DNA of 39,325 nucleotides from Vulcanimicrobiota bacterium (GCA_019236975.1 JAFAHZ010000021.1:1-39325), one strand, 5' to 3'; numbered from the stretch's first letter, positions 1 to 9,436 are shown. The notes: generated by a model not told the origin, from the letters alone. Translations and numbers: made by a program.

Positions 1-119
1 GCCCTTCCATAATCAAGCTGCGCGCCTGCGAGCGCGTGATGCCCTCGCGTTCGGAGACGGCCGTATCCAGCCGGAGCGAGCTTTTACTCGCGAAGCGGTC
101 GGAAGTCGGGCCGCTCATG
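1..119 (-). CDS. tlyA: TlyA-like S4-domain rRNA methyltransferase, N-terminal fragment
   Basis: Translating the minus strand from an ATG at 119 gives 39 codons with no stop before the window edge, so only the 5' part is present. The residues RLDTAV and ITRSQARSLIMEG form the beginning of an S4 RNA-binding domain as found in TlyA/hemolysin-A rRNA 2'-O-methyltransferases (family pattern RLDxxLVExG...SRxxAxxLIMxG). tlyA commonly lies close to xseA/xseB in bacterial genomes, which supports the call; here an acyl-CoA synthetase gene intervenes. It is divergent from that gene, with only 16 bases between the two start codons. The methyltransferase domain lies outside the window, so another S4 protein cannot be excluded. 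Confidence 0.7.
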
Positions 120-135
120 TCGAATTTGCAATTCG

Positions 136-1710
136 ATGCCGGTGCACCTCAAACCGCTCCATCCGATCGATTTTCTCGTCCGCAGCGCGCACGTCTATCG
201 CGAGAAAACGGGGGTCGTCGACGGCGACGTCCGGCGGACGTATCCCGAGACGCTCGATCGCGTCTACCGCTTCGCGCGGCTCCTGCGTCAGATGGGATTG
301 AAACCGGGCGATCGCGTCGCGGTGATTGCTCCCAACGCCGCTCAGATGCTGGAGGCGCACTTCGCGGTTCCCTTAGCCGGCGGGATCCTCTGCACGCTGA
401 ACATCCGTCTAATGTCCGACGAAATCGCATACATCCTCGCACACTGCGGCGCTTCGTTCGTCCTGTACGACGGCGAGTTCGAGGCCTTGCTCTTGGACCG
501 GACGCGCCATCCGCGACTGCTGCGCATGGGGGAAGGCTCGCTCGACGCACTCGACTTCGAGACCGAGCTCGCGGCCACGTCCGGCGATCCGTTCGCGCCG
601 GAATTGCGCGACGAAGACGAAACGATCGCGATCAACTACACGAGCGGGACGACGGGCCGGCCGAAAGGCGTGATGTTCAGCTATCGCGGCGCATACCTCA
701 ACGCGCTTGCGGAGGTTTTCCACGCCGGCTTGCGTCCGGAAAGCGTCTATCTCTGGACGGTGCCGATGTTCCACTGCAACGGGTGGTGCTTCACGTGGGG
801 AGTGACCGCTGCCGGCGCGACGCACGTCTGCCTCCGCAAAATCGAGTACGGGCGAATCCTCGAACTGATCGAGACGGAAGGAGTGACGCATCTGTGCGCG
901 GCGCCCACCGTTCTGGTCGGCATCGCGAACCATCCTGAAGCCAAGCCGTTCGCACGCCCGCTGCACGTGACCACGGCCGGAGCACCGCCGTCCCCCCATA
1001 CGATTTTGCAAATGGAGCAGCTCGGGGCGACCGTCACGCACGTCTACGGCCTGACGGAAACGTACGGACCTTTTACGGTTTGCGCCTGGAAAAACGATTG
1101 GGACGTGCGCGAGCCGCAGATACGCGCCAAACTGAAGTCGCGCCAGGGCGTGCCGTTCCTCACGGCCGGCATCGACGACTTACGCGTCGTCGACGAAGCG
1201 ATGAACGACGTCCCCGCCGATGGAGAGACGCAAGGCGAAGTCGTGATGCGCGGCAACAACGTGATGAAGGGCTACTTCGACGATCCCGGGGCGACGGCGA
1301 AGGCGTTTCGCGGCGGTTACTTTCACTCGGGCGACGTTGCGGTCATGCATCCCGACGGCTTTATCGAGATATGCGACCGCGCAAAAGACATCATCATCAG
1401 CGGGGGCGAGAACGTCTCGACGATCCAAGTCGAGAAGATCGTCATGGAGCATCCGGCCGTGCTGGAATGCGCCGTCGTCGCCATACCCGACGACAAATGG
1501 GGCGAGGTGCCCAAGGCGTTCGTGACGCTCAAGCCGGGCGCGACCGCGACCGAGGACGACGTCATCGCCTTCTGCCGCAAGCATTTGCCCGGATTCAAAA
1601 CGCCGAAAGCCGTCGAGTTCTGCGATCTCCCAAAAACGTCGACGGGGAAGATTCAAAAGTTCGTTCTGCGCGAACGCGAATGGGCCGGCCGCGACAAACG
1701 CGTGAACTAA
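136..1710 (+). CDS. acyl-CoA synthetase (AMP-binding, AAE/medium-chain type)
   Basis: A 524-aa member of the acyl-adenylate-forming family that would activate a fatty or short-chain carboxylic acid with ATP and join it to CoA in the cytoplasm. Visible motifs in order are the P-loop-like YTSGTTGRPKGVM (about residues 168-180), PMFHCNGWCFTWG, the A5 motif YGLTETYG (about 304-311), the A7 motif YFHSGDVAVMHPDGF, the hinge DRAKDIIISGGENV, and the A10 lysine in KTSTGKIQKF near the C-terminus. The MFHCNGWCFTWG stretch is typical of the acyl-activating-enzyme/butyryl-CoA ligase-like branch rather than of acetyl-CoA synthetase; the substrate cannot be read from sequence. ATG 136 is the first start in frame; no strong ribosome-binding site is seen. 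It ends 13 bases from the convergent xseB. Confidence 0.9.
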   Translation: MPVHLKPLHPIDFLVRSAHVYREKTGVVDGDVRRTYPETLDRVYRFARLLRQMGLKPGDRVAVIAPNAAQMLEAHFAVPLAGGILCTLNIRLMSDEIAYILAHCGASFVLYDGEFEALLLDRTRHPRLLRMGEGSLDALDFETELAATSGDPFAPELRDEDETIAINYTSGTTGRPKGVMFSYRGAYLNALAEVFHAGLRPESVYLWTVPMFHCNGWCFTWGVTAAGATHVCLRKIEYGRILELIETEGVTHLCAAPTVLVGIANHPEAKPFARPLHVTTAGAPPSPHTILQMEQLGATVTHVYGLTETYGPFTVCAWKNDWDVREPQIRAKLKSRQGVPFLTAGIDDLRVVDEAMNDVPADGETQGEVVMRGNNVMKGYFDDPGATAKAFRGGYFHSGDVAVMHPDGFIEICDRAKDIIISGGENVSTIQVEKIVMEHPAVLECAVVAIPDDKWGEVPKAFVTLKPGATATEDDVIAFCRKHLPGFKTPKAVEFCDLPKTSTGKIQKFVLREREWAGRDKRVN

Positions 1711-1723
1711 ATTTATGGACGCC

Positions 1724-1963
1724 TTAAAACGGGATCTGGTTGTCGAGGTCGCCGTTGGATTGCGCCGGCGACGGTTCCGCCATTGCCTGATCGACTTGTT
1801 CTTGCGCGTTCTTGAGCAGCACTTCGCATTCGCGCGCCAGCACGCGCCCTTCTTTGAAAAGGGCGATGGCGCGGTCGAGTTCCGCTCCGGCCTCGAGCTC
1901 TTTGACGATCGCGTCGATGCGATCCAGTTTTTCTTCGAACGTTTTCGGTACGCGTTCAGCCAT
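1724..1963 (-). CDS. xseB: exodeoxyribonuclease VII small subunit
   Basis: A 79-aa small subunit of exonuclease VII, which with XseA degrades single-stranded DNA into oligonucleotides in repair. It has the family signature FEEKLDRIDAIVKELEAG followed by ALFKEGRVLARECEVLL, two helices forming the XseA-binding unit; length is normal for the family (70-90 aa). An in-frame start further upstream would add 29 unrelated residues inside xseA, so the ATG at 1963 is chosen; it overlaps the xseA stop by 8 bases, consistent with translational coupling. Last gene of the accB-to-xseB operon. The C-terminal tail (about 20 residues, PSPAQSNGDLDNQIPF) is low-complexity. Confidence 0.92.
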   Translation of the reverse strand: MAERVPKTFEEKLDRIDAIVKELEAGAELDRAIALFKEGRVLARECEVLLKNAQEQVDQAMAEPSPAQSNGDLDNQIPF

Positions 1964-3239
1964 CGTCGTTGACCCGTTCGACGCGCGCCGTGAGGCTCCC
2001 CACGAACAGCCGCGCTTCGATTTCGTCGCCCGGTGCACTATCGCGCGCATCGCGCAGCGCGCGTCCGTCGCGCAACACGATCGCGTAACCGCGTTCGAGC
2101 GGTTTGAGTGGATCCGACGAGGTCAGCCGGCTCGACGCCAACTCCAACGCGCCGGTCCGCTGCGCGAAGTAGCGTTCTGCGGCTTGCACCAAGCGTTCTT
2201 TGCGTACCGCCAGCGGTGCGACCCGCTGAGCGATACGATGCGACGGATTGTGCGCGAGCAGCCGCCGTTCGAGCACCGCCAAACGATCGCGGCGTTTGGT
2301 GCACGTGCGCTCCCACGTGCGCGTCAGCGCCTCCGACGCAACGTCGGCCCGCTGCAGCGCGCGTGCGAGCTGATCGCGCATTTCGCGATCGAGCTGCGCG
2401 CTCAAACGTGACAGGCGTTCCCCGCCGCGCTGCCACTGTTGCGCGAGATACTGCGCGGCGTTCGACGGCGTTTCGCAGGCGAGATCGGCGACGTCGTCGG
2501 CGAGATGATGGTCGCCCGTGTGGCCGATTCCCGTGATCACGGGCTGCTTCGACCGCACGATCGCGCGCACGACCGGTTCTAAGTTGAACGCGAAGAGGTC
2601 CTCATACGATCCGCCGCCGCGCGCCAACACGATGACGTCTGCGCCGCTGCGTCCGGCACGATCGATCGCATCGGCGATCTCCACGTCGGCCCCGATGCCC
2701 TGGACGCGCGTCTCGACGAACTCGATGCGCACTTGCGGCGCTCGCGCGCTCAGCGTCGTCTGAAAATCCTCGGCACCTTTTCCACGCGCGGACACGAGGG
2801 CGACGACGCGCGGGAAAGCCGGTACCGGTTTCTTGCGCGCCCGCTCGAAGAAACCCAGGGCGCGAAAGCGCTCTTTCAACGCCTCGTACTGCGCGAAGAG
2901 CTCGCCGATTCCGGTGAGACGAACGTCGTTCACGAGCAACTCGTAGCGGCTGCGCCAATCGGCCACGCGAACCGTCCCGTAGGCGATCACCGCCGTGCCG
3001 AGCGCAATTTTTGGAAACGTGCGCGCGCGATTCGGATGCGCGAAGCATTGCAGCACGACGTTGGCGTCCTTGAGCGTAAAGTACACTCCGTTCGACCGCT
3101 CCGTGAACTCCGACACCTCGCCGCTGACCCCGATGAGTTCGAAAGCCCGCACGCGCCTGAAAACGCCGCGCAAACGTGCGGAGAATTCGCCGACCGACAC
3201 GACGGTGACGCCTTCGATCCCGGTGAGGGGCACGTTCAT
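1956..3239 (-). CDS. xseA: exodeoxyribonuclease VII large subunit
   Basis: A 427-aa catalytic subunit of exonuclease VII. An N-terminal OB-fold (about residues 10-110, GVSGEVSEFTERSNGVYFTLKD) binds ssDNA, followed by the catalytic core with RGGGSYEDLFAFN (about 204) and the signature GIGHTGDHHLADDVAD (about 234) and ACETPSNAAQ; the long arginine-rich helical segment after it forms the coiled-coil arm that recruits XseB. ATG 3239 gives a 4-base ATGA overlap with the end of the PBP1A gene; a longer frame continues upstream inside that gene but has no homology. Order pbp1A-xseA-xseB indicates one transcript. Confidence 0.94.
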   Translation of the reverse strand: MNVPLTGIEGVTVVSVGEFSARLRGVFRRVRAFELIGVSGEVSEFTERSNGVYFTLKDANVVLQCFAHPNRARTFPKIALGTAVIAYGTVRVADWRSRYELLVNDVRLTGIGELFAQYEALKERFRALGFFERARKKPVPAFPRVVALVSARGKGAEDFQTTLSARAPQVRIEFVETRVQGIGADVEIADAIDRAGRSGADVIVLARGGGSYEDLFAFNLEPVVRAIVRSKQPVITGIGHTGDHHLADDVADLACETPSNAAQYLAQQWQRGGERLSRLSAQLDREMRDQLARALQRADVASEALTRTWERTCTKRRDRLAVLERRLLAHNPSHRIAQRVAPLAVRKERLVQAAERYFAQRTGALELASSRLTSSDPLKPLERGYAIVLRDGRALRDARDSAPGDEIEARLFVGSLTARVERVNDDG

Positions 3240-5419
3240 CGCGGCGGATTCGCCGGCGACGTCGGCGCAGCGGTCGCTACGGGCGGCACGGGCTCGGCGC
3301 CCGCCGCACTCGGCAGCGTGCTCGGCGCTCCGGACGGCTCGGGTGAATCGAGGGACGGCGTCGTCGGTTCGGCGCTGGGCAGCGCGGAATCCGACGGCAG
3401 CGGCGAGACTTCCGGGGATAGGGCCGGTAGCGGCGCGAGATCCGCGGGCGCCGCGCCGGCGGCGGCGTAGTTGCCGTACACGGTGCCGCATCCGGCCTGC
3501 GGTTCCGTTCCCTTGACGTAATATTCCGGGCCTTTGCCGCAGCCGGCCATGCGTACGACGTCGTCGGGCATCGTGAAGTCGCGCGGTTTGGTTCCGTCGA
3601 GCGCCGCTTTCATGAAACGCGCCCAAATGCGGGCCGGAATATTGCCGCCGTACGATTCGCTCATGCGCGAATAGTCGTCGTTGCCGAGCCAAACCGCCGC
3701 GACCAGGTCGGGCGTAAATCCGACGAACCACGCATCCCGGAACGACGACGTCGTTCCCGTCTTACCGGCCGCAGGCCGCCCGATGACGGCGTTGGGATAG
3801 CCGGTACCGTGATTGATGACGTCTTCCAGCATCGTCGTGACCACGTAAGCCGTGCCCGAGCTGACGACGTCGATCGCTTGCGGATACTCGTCGTCGAGCA
3901 CGAGGCTGCCGAACGAATCCTTCACGACGCGAAACGGCGTCGGATCGATATGCAACCCTTGATCGGCGATCGTCGCGTACCCGCTCGCGTGTTCCAGCGG
4001 CGTCACGACGCCCGAGCCGAGCGCGAGCGAGAGATTGGCTTCGAGCGGTGACTCGATGCCCATGCGGTGAGCGTAGTCGATGACCTTATCGAGACCGATG
4101 CGATCGGCTAGCTTTACCGCCACCACGTTGCGGGACTGCGCCAGCGCCACGCGCAGCGGAATGTCGCCCATATAGCGGAAGTCGTCGTTATTGGGCGACC
4201 AGCTCGTCCCGTCGCCCATCGGATACGATACCGGCGTGTCGGCAACGATCGTATTGGCCGGCATCCCGGAGTCGATCGCAGCCGTATACACGTAGAGCTT
4301 GAACGACGAACCGGGCTGGCGATGCGCTTGCCACGCGCGATTGAACTGATTGCTGAGCGAAAAGCCGGTGCCGCCGACCATCGCGAGAATTTCGCCGGTG
4401 GAGGGCCGCAGTGCGACCAGCGCGGCTTGATGACCGTCGATGCCCTCGGCCAGAGAACGCTCGACCCCCCAGTCGACCGCGTCTTGCGCGGCCTGCTGCA
4501 AGCGCGGATCGACGGTGGTGTACACTTGCAGTCCGCCCTCTTGTACGGCGTCGTCGCCGAAGAGATGCTGCAGCTGCGCGATGGCGTACGTCGTGAAATA
4601 CGGATAGCGATAGCCTTGCAATCCCGGCGGCCGCTGCGCGATGAGTCCGAGCGGACCGTCGTAAGCCGCATCGGCCTCCTCGGACGAGATGTAACCGCTT
4701 TCGACCATGCGGTCGAGGACGTGCCGCTGACGGTCGCGCGCTAAATCGAAGTTTGCAAACGGCGAATAGTCCGAGGGTGCCGCTACCACGCCGGCCAGCA
4801 TTGCCGCTTGTGCCAGCGTCAGCTTGTCGACGCTGCGCCCGAAGTACGTATGCGCCGCGGCGTCGACTCCGTAGGCGCCGGCGCCCAAGTAGATAATGTT
4901 CAGGTAGCGCTCGAGAATTTCGTCTTTGGTGTAAAAACGCTCGATCTCGATCGCCAGCAGCGCTTCTTGGATTTTTCGGGACACCGACACTTCGTCGGTC
5001 AGGAACAGGCGTCGCGCGAGCTGCTGCGTGATCGTGGACGCGCCTTGAAACTCCTGATGCGTAAAATCGGCGAACGCCGCGCGGACGATACCGCCGAAGT
5101 CGACGCCGTGATGGTAGTAGAAGTTGTGATCCTCGTTGGCGATAAACGCTTCGCGAACCAGCGGCGGGATGTGCGAAACCGGCACCCAGACCCGGTTTTC
5201 CTTATAGACCGATGCCAGCAGCGATCCGTCGCGCGCGAAGATCCGCGTCGAGCTCGCCGGCTGGTAATCGGCCATGCGGCTGATATCCGGAAGGTTGCGG
5301 GCATACGCGGCGACGATACCGGCAATCGTTCCCGCTACGAAGAGCACGATCATGAGCGCGGCGACGCCGATACCGCGCCAAATCTTCGCGTTCTTGTTCG
5401 GTTTCTTACGCTTTCGCAT
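3236..5419 (-). CDS. penicillin-binding protein 1A, bifunctional transglycosylase/transpeptidase
   Basis: A 727-aa class A PBP that polymerises lipid II and cross-links peptidoglycan at the outer face of the cytoplasmic membrane. A short basic N-terminus (RKRKKPNKNAK) precedes one membrane anchor (about residues 12-36). The GT51 domain has the catalytic EDHNFYYHHGVD (Glu96) and GASTITQQLARRLFL; the transpeptidase domain has the active-site SSFK (Ser371 and Lys374), SRN in AQSRNVVAVK, and KTGT (Lys553). The last about 75 residues are a Pro/Ser/Ala-rich tail without a fold. Start ATG 5419 lies 14 bases inside the nusB 3' end; the longer upstream frame has no PBP homology. The position inside an acc-nusB-xse operon suggests coordination with growth. 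Confidence 0.95.
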   Translation of the reverse strand: MRKRKKPNKNAKIWRGIGVAALMIVLFVAGTIAGIVAAYARNLPDISRMADYQPASSTRIFARDGSLLASVYKENRVWVPVSHIPPLVREAFIANEDHNFYYHHGVDFGGIVRAAFADFTHQEFQGASTITQQLARRLFLTDEVSVSRKIQEALLAIEIERFYTKDEILERYLNIIYLGAGAYGVDAAAHTYFGRSVDKLTLAQAAMLAGVVAAPSDYSPFANFDLARDRQRHVLDRMVESGYISSEEADAAYDGPLGLIAQRPPGLQGYRYPYFTTYAIAQLQHLFGDDAVQEGGLQVYTTVDPRLQQAAQDAVDWGVERSLAEGIDGHQAALVALRPSTGEILAMVGGTGFSLSNQFNRAWQAHRQPGSSFKLYVYTAAIDSGMPANTIVADTPVSYPMGDGTSWSPNNDDFRYMGDIPLRVALAQSRNVVAVKLADRIGLDKVIDYAHRMGIESPLEANLSLALGSGVVTPLEHASGYATIADQGLHIDPTPFRVVKDSFGSLVLDDEYPQAIDVVSSGTAYVVTTMLEDVINHGTGYPNAVIGRPAAGKTGTTSSFRDAWFVGFTPDLVAAVWLGNDDYSRMSESYGGNIPARIWARFMKAALDGTKPRDFTMPDDVVRMAGCGKGPEYYVKGTEPQAGCGTVYGNYAAAGAAPADLAPLPALSPEVSPLPSDSALPSAEPTTPSLDSPEPSGAPSTLPSAAGAEPVPPVATAAPTSPANPPR

Positions 5420-5810
5420 GCGAAGCCACCGCGTTGAGCACGCCGTTGACGAATCGTCCCGAATCCTCGGTAGAAAATCGTTTAGCGAGTTCCACCGCTT
5501 CGTTGATGGCAACCGGCGCGGGCGTTTCGGGCCGGCAACGCAACTCGTAGGTGCCCATCTCCAACAGTAAACGGTCGATCGTGGGCAGCCGTTCGAGCGC
5601 CCAACCCTCGAGCAGCGGGCCGACGACGCGGTCGGCGTCGCCGGCAAACTCGAGCGTCCCCAAAACGAGGTCGCGGACGAACGCGCGGTGATCGGCGTCG
5701 GCCCCTTCGCCGACGACCTCGCTCAGCGCCTCGCCGGGTTCGCGTCCGCCCACCGCAATCGAATACAGCGTCTGCAGCGCTTGCTCGCGGCCCAACCTTC
5801 TCGACGGCAC
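5406..5810 (-). CDS. nusB: transcription antitermination protein NusB
   Basis: A 134-aa NusB, an RNA-binding component of the antitermination complex acting on rRNA operons through boxA together with NusE/S10. All-helical protein with the family motifs RRLGREQALQTLYS at the N-terminus, LLLEMGTYELR in the middle, and PVAINEAVELAKRFSTEDSG then FVNGVLNAV at the C-terminus. GTG 5810 is preferred because it places the conserved REQALQ helix at the N-terminus as in other NusB proteins and leaves just one base after the accC stop; an earlier in-frame start would lie inside accC. Accurate NusB neighbours (accBC, xseAB) match the order known from Bacillus. Confidence 0.9.
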   Translation of the reverse strand: MPSRRLGREQALQTLYSIAVGGREPGEALSEVVGEGADADHRAFVRDLVLGTLEFAGDADRVVGPLLEGWALERLPTIDRLLLEMGTYELRCRPETPAPVAINEAVELAKRFSTEDSGRFVNGVLNAVASHAKA

Positions 5811-5811
5811 G

Positions 5812-7158
5812 CTATACCGCCGATCCCAGCATCGCCGGGAGCGATCCAACGTTGTAGCGTCCCGAACGAAACTCCGGCGTTCCGAGCACTTCGGCACAAA
5901 ATTCGACGGTCGTGTGAACCCCTTCGATGAGCGTTTCGCGTAAGGCGCGTTCCATCCGCGCGATCGCGGCGTCGCGGCTCTCCCCGTACGCGACGATCTT
6001 GGCGATCATGGAATCGTAATACGGCGGAATCGACGATCCCGCGTGCACGTGCGTGTCGACGCGAATGCCCGGGCCGCCGGGAAAGACGACCTTGGCGACC
6101 GTTCCCGCCTGCGGCGCGAAGTGATTGCGCGGGTCTTCGGCGTTAATGCGGCATTCTATGGCGTGTCCGCGGGCCACCAAATCGTCCTGTGAGTAGCCGA
6201 GCCGCTCGCCGGCGGCGATGCGAATCTGCTCCTTGACGAGATCGATGCCGTAGACCATTTCGGTGACCGGGTGCTCCACTTGAATTCGCGTGTTCATCTC
6301 CATGAAGTAGACCGCGCCGTCGGACACCAGAAACTCGAGCGTCCCGGCGTTGCTGTAGCCGGTATGCACGCACGCGCGCACCGCCATATCGTGCAGCATG
6401 TCGCGCACGTCTTGGTGAAGGTTCGGCGCCGGCGCCTCCTCAACGAGCTTTTGATGGGACGGCTTTTGCATCGAGCAATCGCGCTCGCCGAGATGAACGA
6501 CGTTTCCGGCTTCGTCGGCGAGCACTTGCACTTCGACGTGGCGCGGGTTGAGAATGAGCTTCTCCATGTACACGCGCCCGTCTTTGAAACTCGCTTCCGC
6601 TTCGGCCGTCGCTCCCGCAAACGCACGCTCGAGCTCTTGCTCGCGCTCGACGACGCGCATGCCTTTGCCGCCGCCGCCCGCAGTGGCCTTGAGCAGCACC
6701 GGGTACCCGAATTCGCTCGCGCGGCTTCGCGCTTCCGCGACGCCGCTGAGAATGCCCGTTCCCGGCGTCGTCGACACCCCGGCTTCGTGCATCATCCGCT
6801 TCGCCGTCGCTTTGTCGCCCATGGCGGCAATCACCGATGGTTTCGGACCGATGAAGGTCAGCCCGTGATCCGCACAAATCTCGGCGAAGCGCGCGTTCTC
6901 GGCGAGAAAACCGTATCCGGGGTGAACCGCATCGCAGCCGGTAATGAGCGCCGTCGAGATAATGTTGGGGATGTTGAGATAGGAACGCGGTACCGGCCCG
7001 GGACCGACGCAAAACGCCTCGTCGGCTTGACGCACGTGGAGCGACTCGCGATCGGGCTCGGAGAATACGGCGACCGTCTGGACGCCGAGCTCCTGACAGG
7101 CGCGATTGATGCGAAGCGCGATCTCACCCCGATTGGCGATGAGGACTTTGCGGAACAT
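5812..7158 (-). CDS. accC: acetyl-CoA carboxylase, biotin carboxylase subunit
   Basis: A 448-aa biotin carboxylase, which carboxylates the biotin carried on AccB using ATP and bicarbonate, the first half-reaction of fatty-acid synthesis. It shows the N-terminal [16 protein letters not shown], the ATP-grasp glycine loop [10 protein letters not shown], the [20 protein letters not shown] strand, the catalytic [14 protein letters not shown], and the C-terminal domain with RINAEDP. All active-site motifs are intact and the length is standard. Start ATG 7158 matches the family N-terminus exactly. It begins 4 bases after the accB stop. The intact AccC contrasts with its partner AccB, which has no biotinylatable lysine. 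Confidence 0.96.
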   Translation of the reverse strand: MFRKVLIANRGEIALRINRACQELGVQTVAVFSEPDRESLHVRQADEAFCVGPGPVPRSYLNIPNIISTALITGCDAVHPGYGFLAENARFAEICADHGLTFIGPKPSVIAAMGDKATAKRMMHEAGVSTTPGTGILSGVAEARSRASEFGYPVLLKATAGGGGKGMRVVEREQELERAFAGATAEAEASFKDGRVYMEKLILNPRHVEVQVLADEAGNVVHLGERDCSMQKPSHQKLVEEAPAPNLHQDVRDMLHDMAVRACVHTGYSNAGTLEFLVSDGAVYFMEMNTRIQVEHPVTEMVYGIDLVKEQIRIAAGERLGYSQDDLVARGHAIECRINAEDPRNHFAPQAGTVAKVVFPGGPGIRVDTHVHAGSSIPPYYDSMIAKIVAYGESRDAAIARMERALRETLIEGVHTTVEFCAEVLGTPEFRSGRYNVGSLPAMLGSAV

Positions 7159-7162
7159 CGCG

Positions 7163-7585
7163 TCAGCCGCGATCCATGAGGAAGAGCGGCTGGCCGTACT
7201 CCACCGCCGCCCCGTCTTCGGCCGCAATGGTAACGATTCGGCCGCTCCCCAAGCTGCGCACGGGATTGCGCATTCCAAGCGCTTCGACGAACGCGAGCTC
7301 GCGGTCGTCCTCCAGCAGCTCGCCTTCGAACGGCAACGGGCGGCTCAGGCGAAAGATGCCCACCAAGTCCGCCTTGATCGCGTCCACCCGGAGCGGCGGC
7401 GGCTCTGCCACGGCTGCGCCGTCAGATCGAGCCGGCGTTGCGGACGTCGCGGTGCTTCGTACGTAACGTGCGACCTCGATCTCTTCGTCGTCGCGTTCCA
7501 CGCGAACGCGCACGGCGTCGCTGGAGGCGAGGAACGCAGCCAGGATCGCTACACGCTCGCCAATCGAACGGGAATCGTGGGGCAT
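7163..7585 (-). CDS. accB: AccB-like biotinyl-domain protein lacking the biotin lysine
   Basis: A 140-aa protein in the standard accB position ahead of accC. The N-terminal helix (residues 7-43) and the Pro/Ala linker (44-65) resemble biotin carboxyl carrier protein, and residues 68-138 align without gaps to the C-terminal biotinyl domain (VGIFRLS, then [21 protein letters not shown]). At the place of the canonical EAMK(M/L)M biotinylation motif it reads EALGMRNP: Gly104 replaces the lysine that receives biotin. The DNA codon there is GGA, so this is not a one-base error from AAG/AAA. The only lysine in the protein is Lys71, outside the hairpin. Start ATG 7585 has GGGGA nine bases upstream. 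Either a scaffold-like paralogue or a protein with another role; a second, true carrier should exist elsewhere. Confidence 0.82.
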   Translation of the reverse strand: MPHDSRSIGERVAILAAFLASSDAVRVRVERDDEEIEVARYVRSTATSATPARSDGAAVAEPPPLRVDAIKADLVGIFRLSRPLPFEGELLEDDRELAFVEALGMRNPVRSLGSGRIVTIAAEDGAAVEYGQPLFLMDRG

Positions 7586-7675
7586 AGAGCTTCCCCGGTT
7601 CGCGGCGGGCGGCGCCGGCCCCCTGGGACACGCATCGGGGGCGACCGGACGGCTTCCGGCGAAATCCGCATTCTT

Positions 7676-9436
7676 GTGGCGACTTTGGTCCTTTATTCCA
7701 AAGAGACCGACCTAGGCGACTTCGAACCTTTGCTTTCAAAGGCGGGGGTCAATCTCGTCCCCGTGGATTTCGGGCGGCTGCACGCACGCGGCGGACTCCA
7801 AGCCATCGGCGCACCGCCGGCAACCGCCGTGGTCATCGCCGTCGAAACGGAGCCCGCGCTCGAATGGCTGCAGACGGATCCCGAAACTGCCGCCGTCTTA
7901 CACCCCCCGGTTTCGCGCGCGTCGCTCGTCGCCGCACTTCGCACGGCAGGGCGCGTCGAGACGATGCGCGCCTATCAACGCATGGCGTACGAAAGCGACG
8001 AGCTGCTTGCCATCGCGCGCGCGCTCTCGTCCGAACGCGACATTCCCGCGTTGCAGCGCTTGATCGTGCATAAGGCCCGCGAGTTGACCAACGCCGATGC
8101 CGGCAGCTTGTACGTCGTCGAAGAACGCGACGGCGAACGGCAGCTGCGCTTCGCGGTGGCCCAAACCGGACCCAAAGACGAAGGCGTGCTGATCAACGCC
8201 TTGATGCCGCTGTCGACGACCTCGATCGCCGGCTACGTCGTCGTCAAAGGGGAAGCGGCGCGAATTGCCGACGTGTACGCGCTGCCCGAAGAAGCCCCGT
8301 ACCGGTTCAATCGGGCCTTCGACGACTCGCACGACTACCGGACGAAGTCGATGCTCTGCGTGCCGATGCGCAACATGAGCGGCGAAACCATCGGCGCGAT
8401 TCAGCTGATCAATCACAAGCCGTTTTTCGGAATGGTGCTGGAGTCACCCCAGCATACCGAAGACGTCGTCACGCCCTTCGACGATCACGAAGAAAACGTC
8501 CTGAGCGCGTTAGCGTCGCAAGCGGCGGTGGCGATGGAGAACGCGCGCCTGGTCGAAGCGATTCAGCACCTCTTCGAGAAGTTCGTACACGCCTCGGTAA
8601 AAGCAATCGAAGTACGCGACAAGTCGACGCAGGGACACTCCGAGCGCGTCGCATCGCTGACCGTCGCTCAAGCCGAAACGATCAACCGTATCGATGCCGG
8701 GCCTCTGCGAGAGCTCCGGTTTACGCCCGACCAGATCCGCGAGATCCGCTACGCGTCGCTGCTGCACGACTTCGGTAAGGTCGCCGTGCCCGAGTATATT
8801 TTCGGTAAAGCGAAAAAGCTGCCGGACGGACGCCTCGATACGATACGGCTTCGGTTCTTGTTGGCCATCGAGCAAGCCGCCGGCGACGAGGATCGCGAAG
8901 CGCTTCGCGCGCTCTTGGCCAAACTGGAAGCCGCCAACGAGCCCAACGTCGTCGGCAATCGTGGCGACGAGGCGCTGCTCGACGCGCTCGCCCGGCGGTA
9001 TCGCGACGCGGACGAACCGCGGCCGCTACTCGACCCGGGCGAGTACGAATACCTGACAATTCCGCGCGGGTCGCTCTCGGACGAAGAGCGCGACCGCATG
9101 CAGGAGCACGTGACGCAGTCGTTTCTTTTCTTGCGGGAAATTCCGTGGCAAGAGACGCCCTGGAAAAGCGTGGCCGAGCTGGCGTACGGACACCACGAGC
9201 ATCTCGACGGCACCGGTTATCCGCGCAAACTCGCGGGCGAGCAAATCGTTCCGCAAGTGCGCATGATGACCATAAGCGACGTCTACGACGCCCTGACCGC
9301 ATCGGATCGTCCGTATAAGAAAGGCATGCCGCCGGATCGGGCGCTCGATATCCTGCAAAAGGAGTTCGTCGACCGCGGTAAGATCGATCGTCTCCTGCTC
9401 GACGTTTTCATCCAGGAGCGCCTTTACGCGTCGTGA
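7676..9436 (+). CDS. GAF domain-HD-GYP phosphodiesterase
   Basis: A predicted cytoplasmic cyclic-dinucleotide phosphodiesterase of about 586 aa. An N-terminal segment of about 100 residues (alpha/beta, possibly a degenerate receiver) precedes a GAF sensor domain (about 125-295, ADAGSLYVV ... MLCVPMRN ... GAIQLINHK). The C-terminal HD-GYP domain has GHSERV, the metal-binding LLHDFGKVAVPE, GHHEHLDGTGYP, and SDVYDALTASDRPYK, so all key residues are present. Between HDFGK and the SLSDEERDRMQEHV helix there is an insertion of about 75 residues compared with typical HD-GYP domains. GTG 7676 is chosen because homology begins nearby and the upstream frame runs antisense through accB; the exact start is uncertain. 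Divergent from accB; overlaps the next gene by 4 bases. Confidence 0.85.
   Translation: MATLVLYSKETDLGDFEPLLSKAGVNLVPVDFGRLHARGGLQAIGAPPATAVVIAVETEPALEWLQTDPETAAVLHPPVSRASLVAALRTAGRVETMRAYQRMAYESDELLAIARALSSERDIPALQRLIVHKARELTNADAGSLYVVEERDGERQLRFAVAQTGPKDEGVLINALMPLSTTSIAGYVVVKGEAARIADVYALPEEAPYRFNRAFDDSHDYRTKSMLCVPMRNMSGETIGAIQLINHKPFFGMVLESPQHTEDVVTPFDDHEENVLSALASQAAVAMENARLVEAIQHLFEKFVHASVKAIEVRDKSTQGHSERVASLTVAQAETINRIDAGPLRELRFTPDQIREIRYASLLHDFGKVAVPEYIFGKAKKLPDGRLDTIRLRFLLAIEQAAGDEDREALRALLAKLEAANEPNVVGNRGDEALLDALARRYRDADEPRPLLDPGEYEYLTIPRGSLSDEERDRMQEHVTQSFLFLREIPWQETPWKSVAELAYGHHEHLDGTGYPRKLAGEQIVPQVRMMTISDVYDALTASDRPYKKGMPPDRALDILQKEFVDRGKIDRLLLDVFIQERLYAS

Noticed and set aside
3236-3460. 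Repeated Ser/Pro codons at the PBP1A end as a tandem repeat element
   Set aside because: The units are irregular and read as an ordinary low-complexity protein tail.
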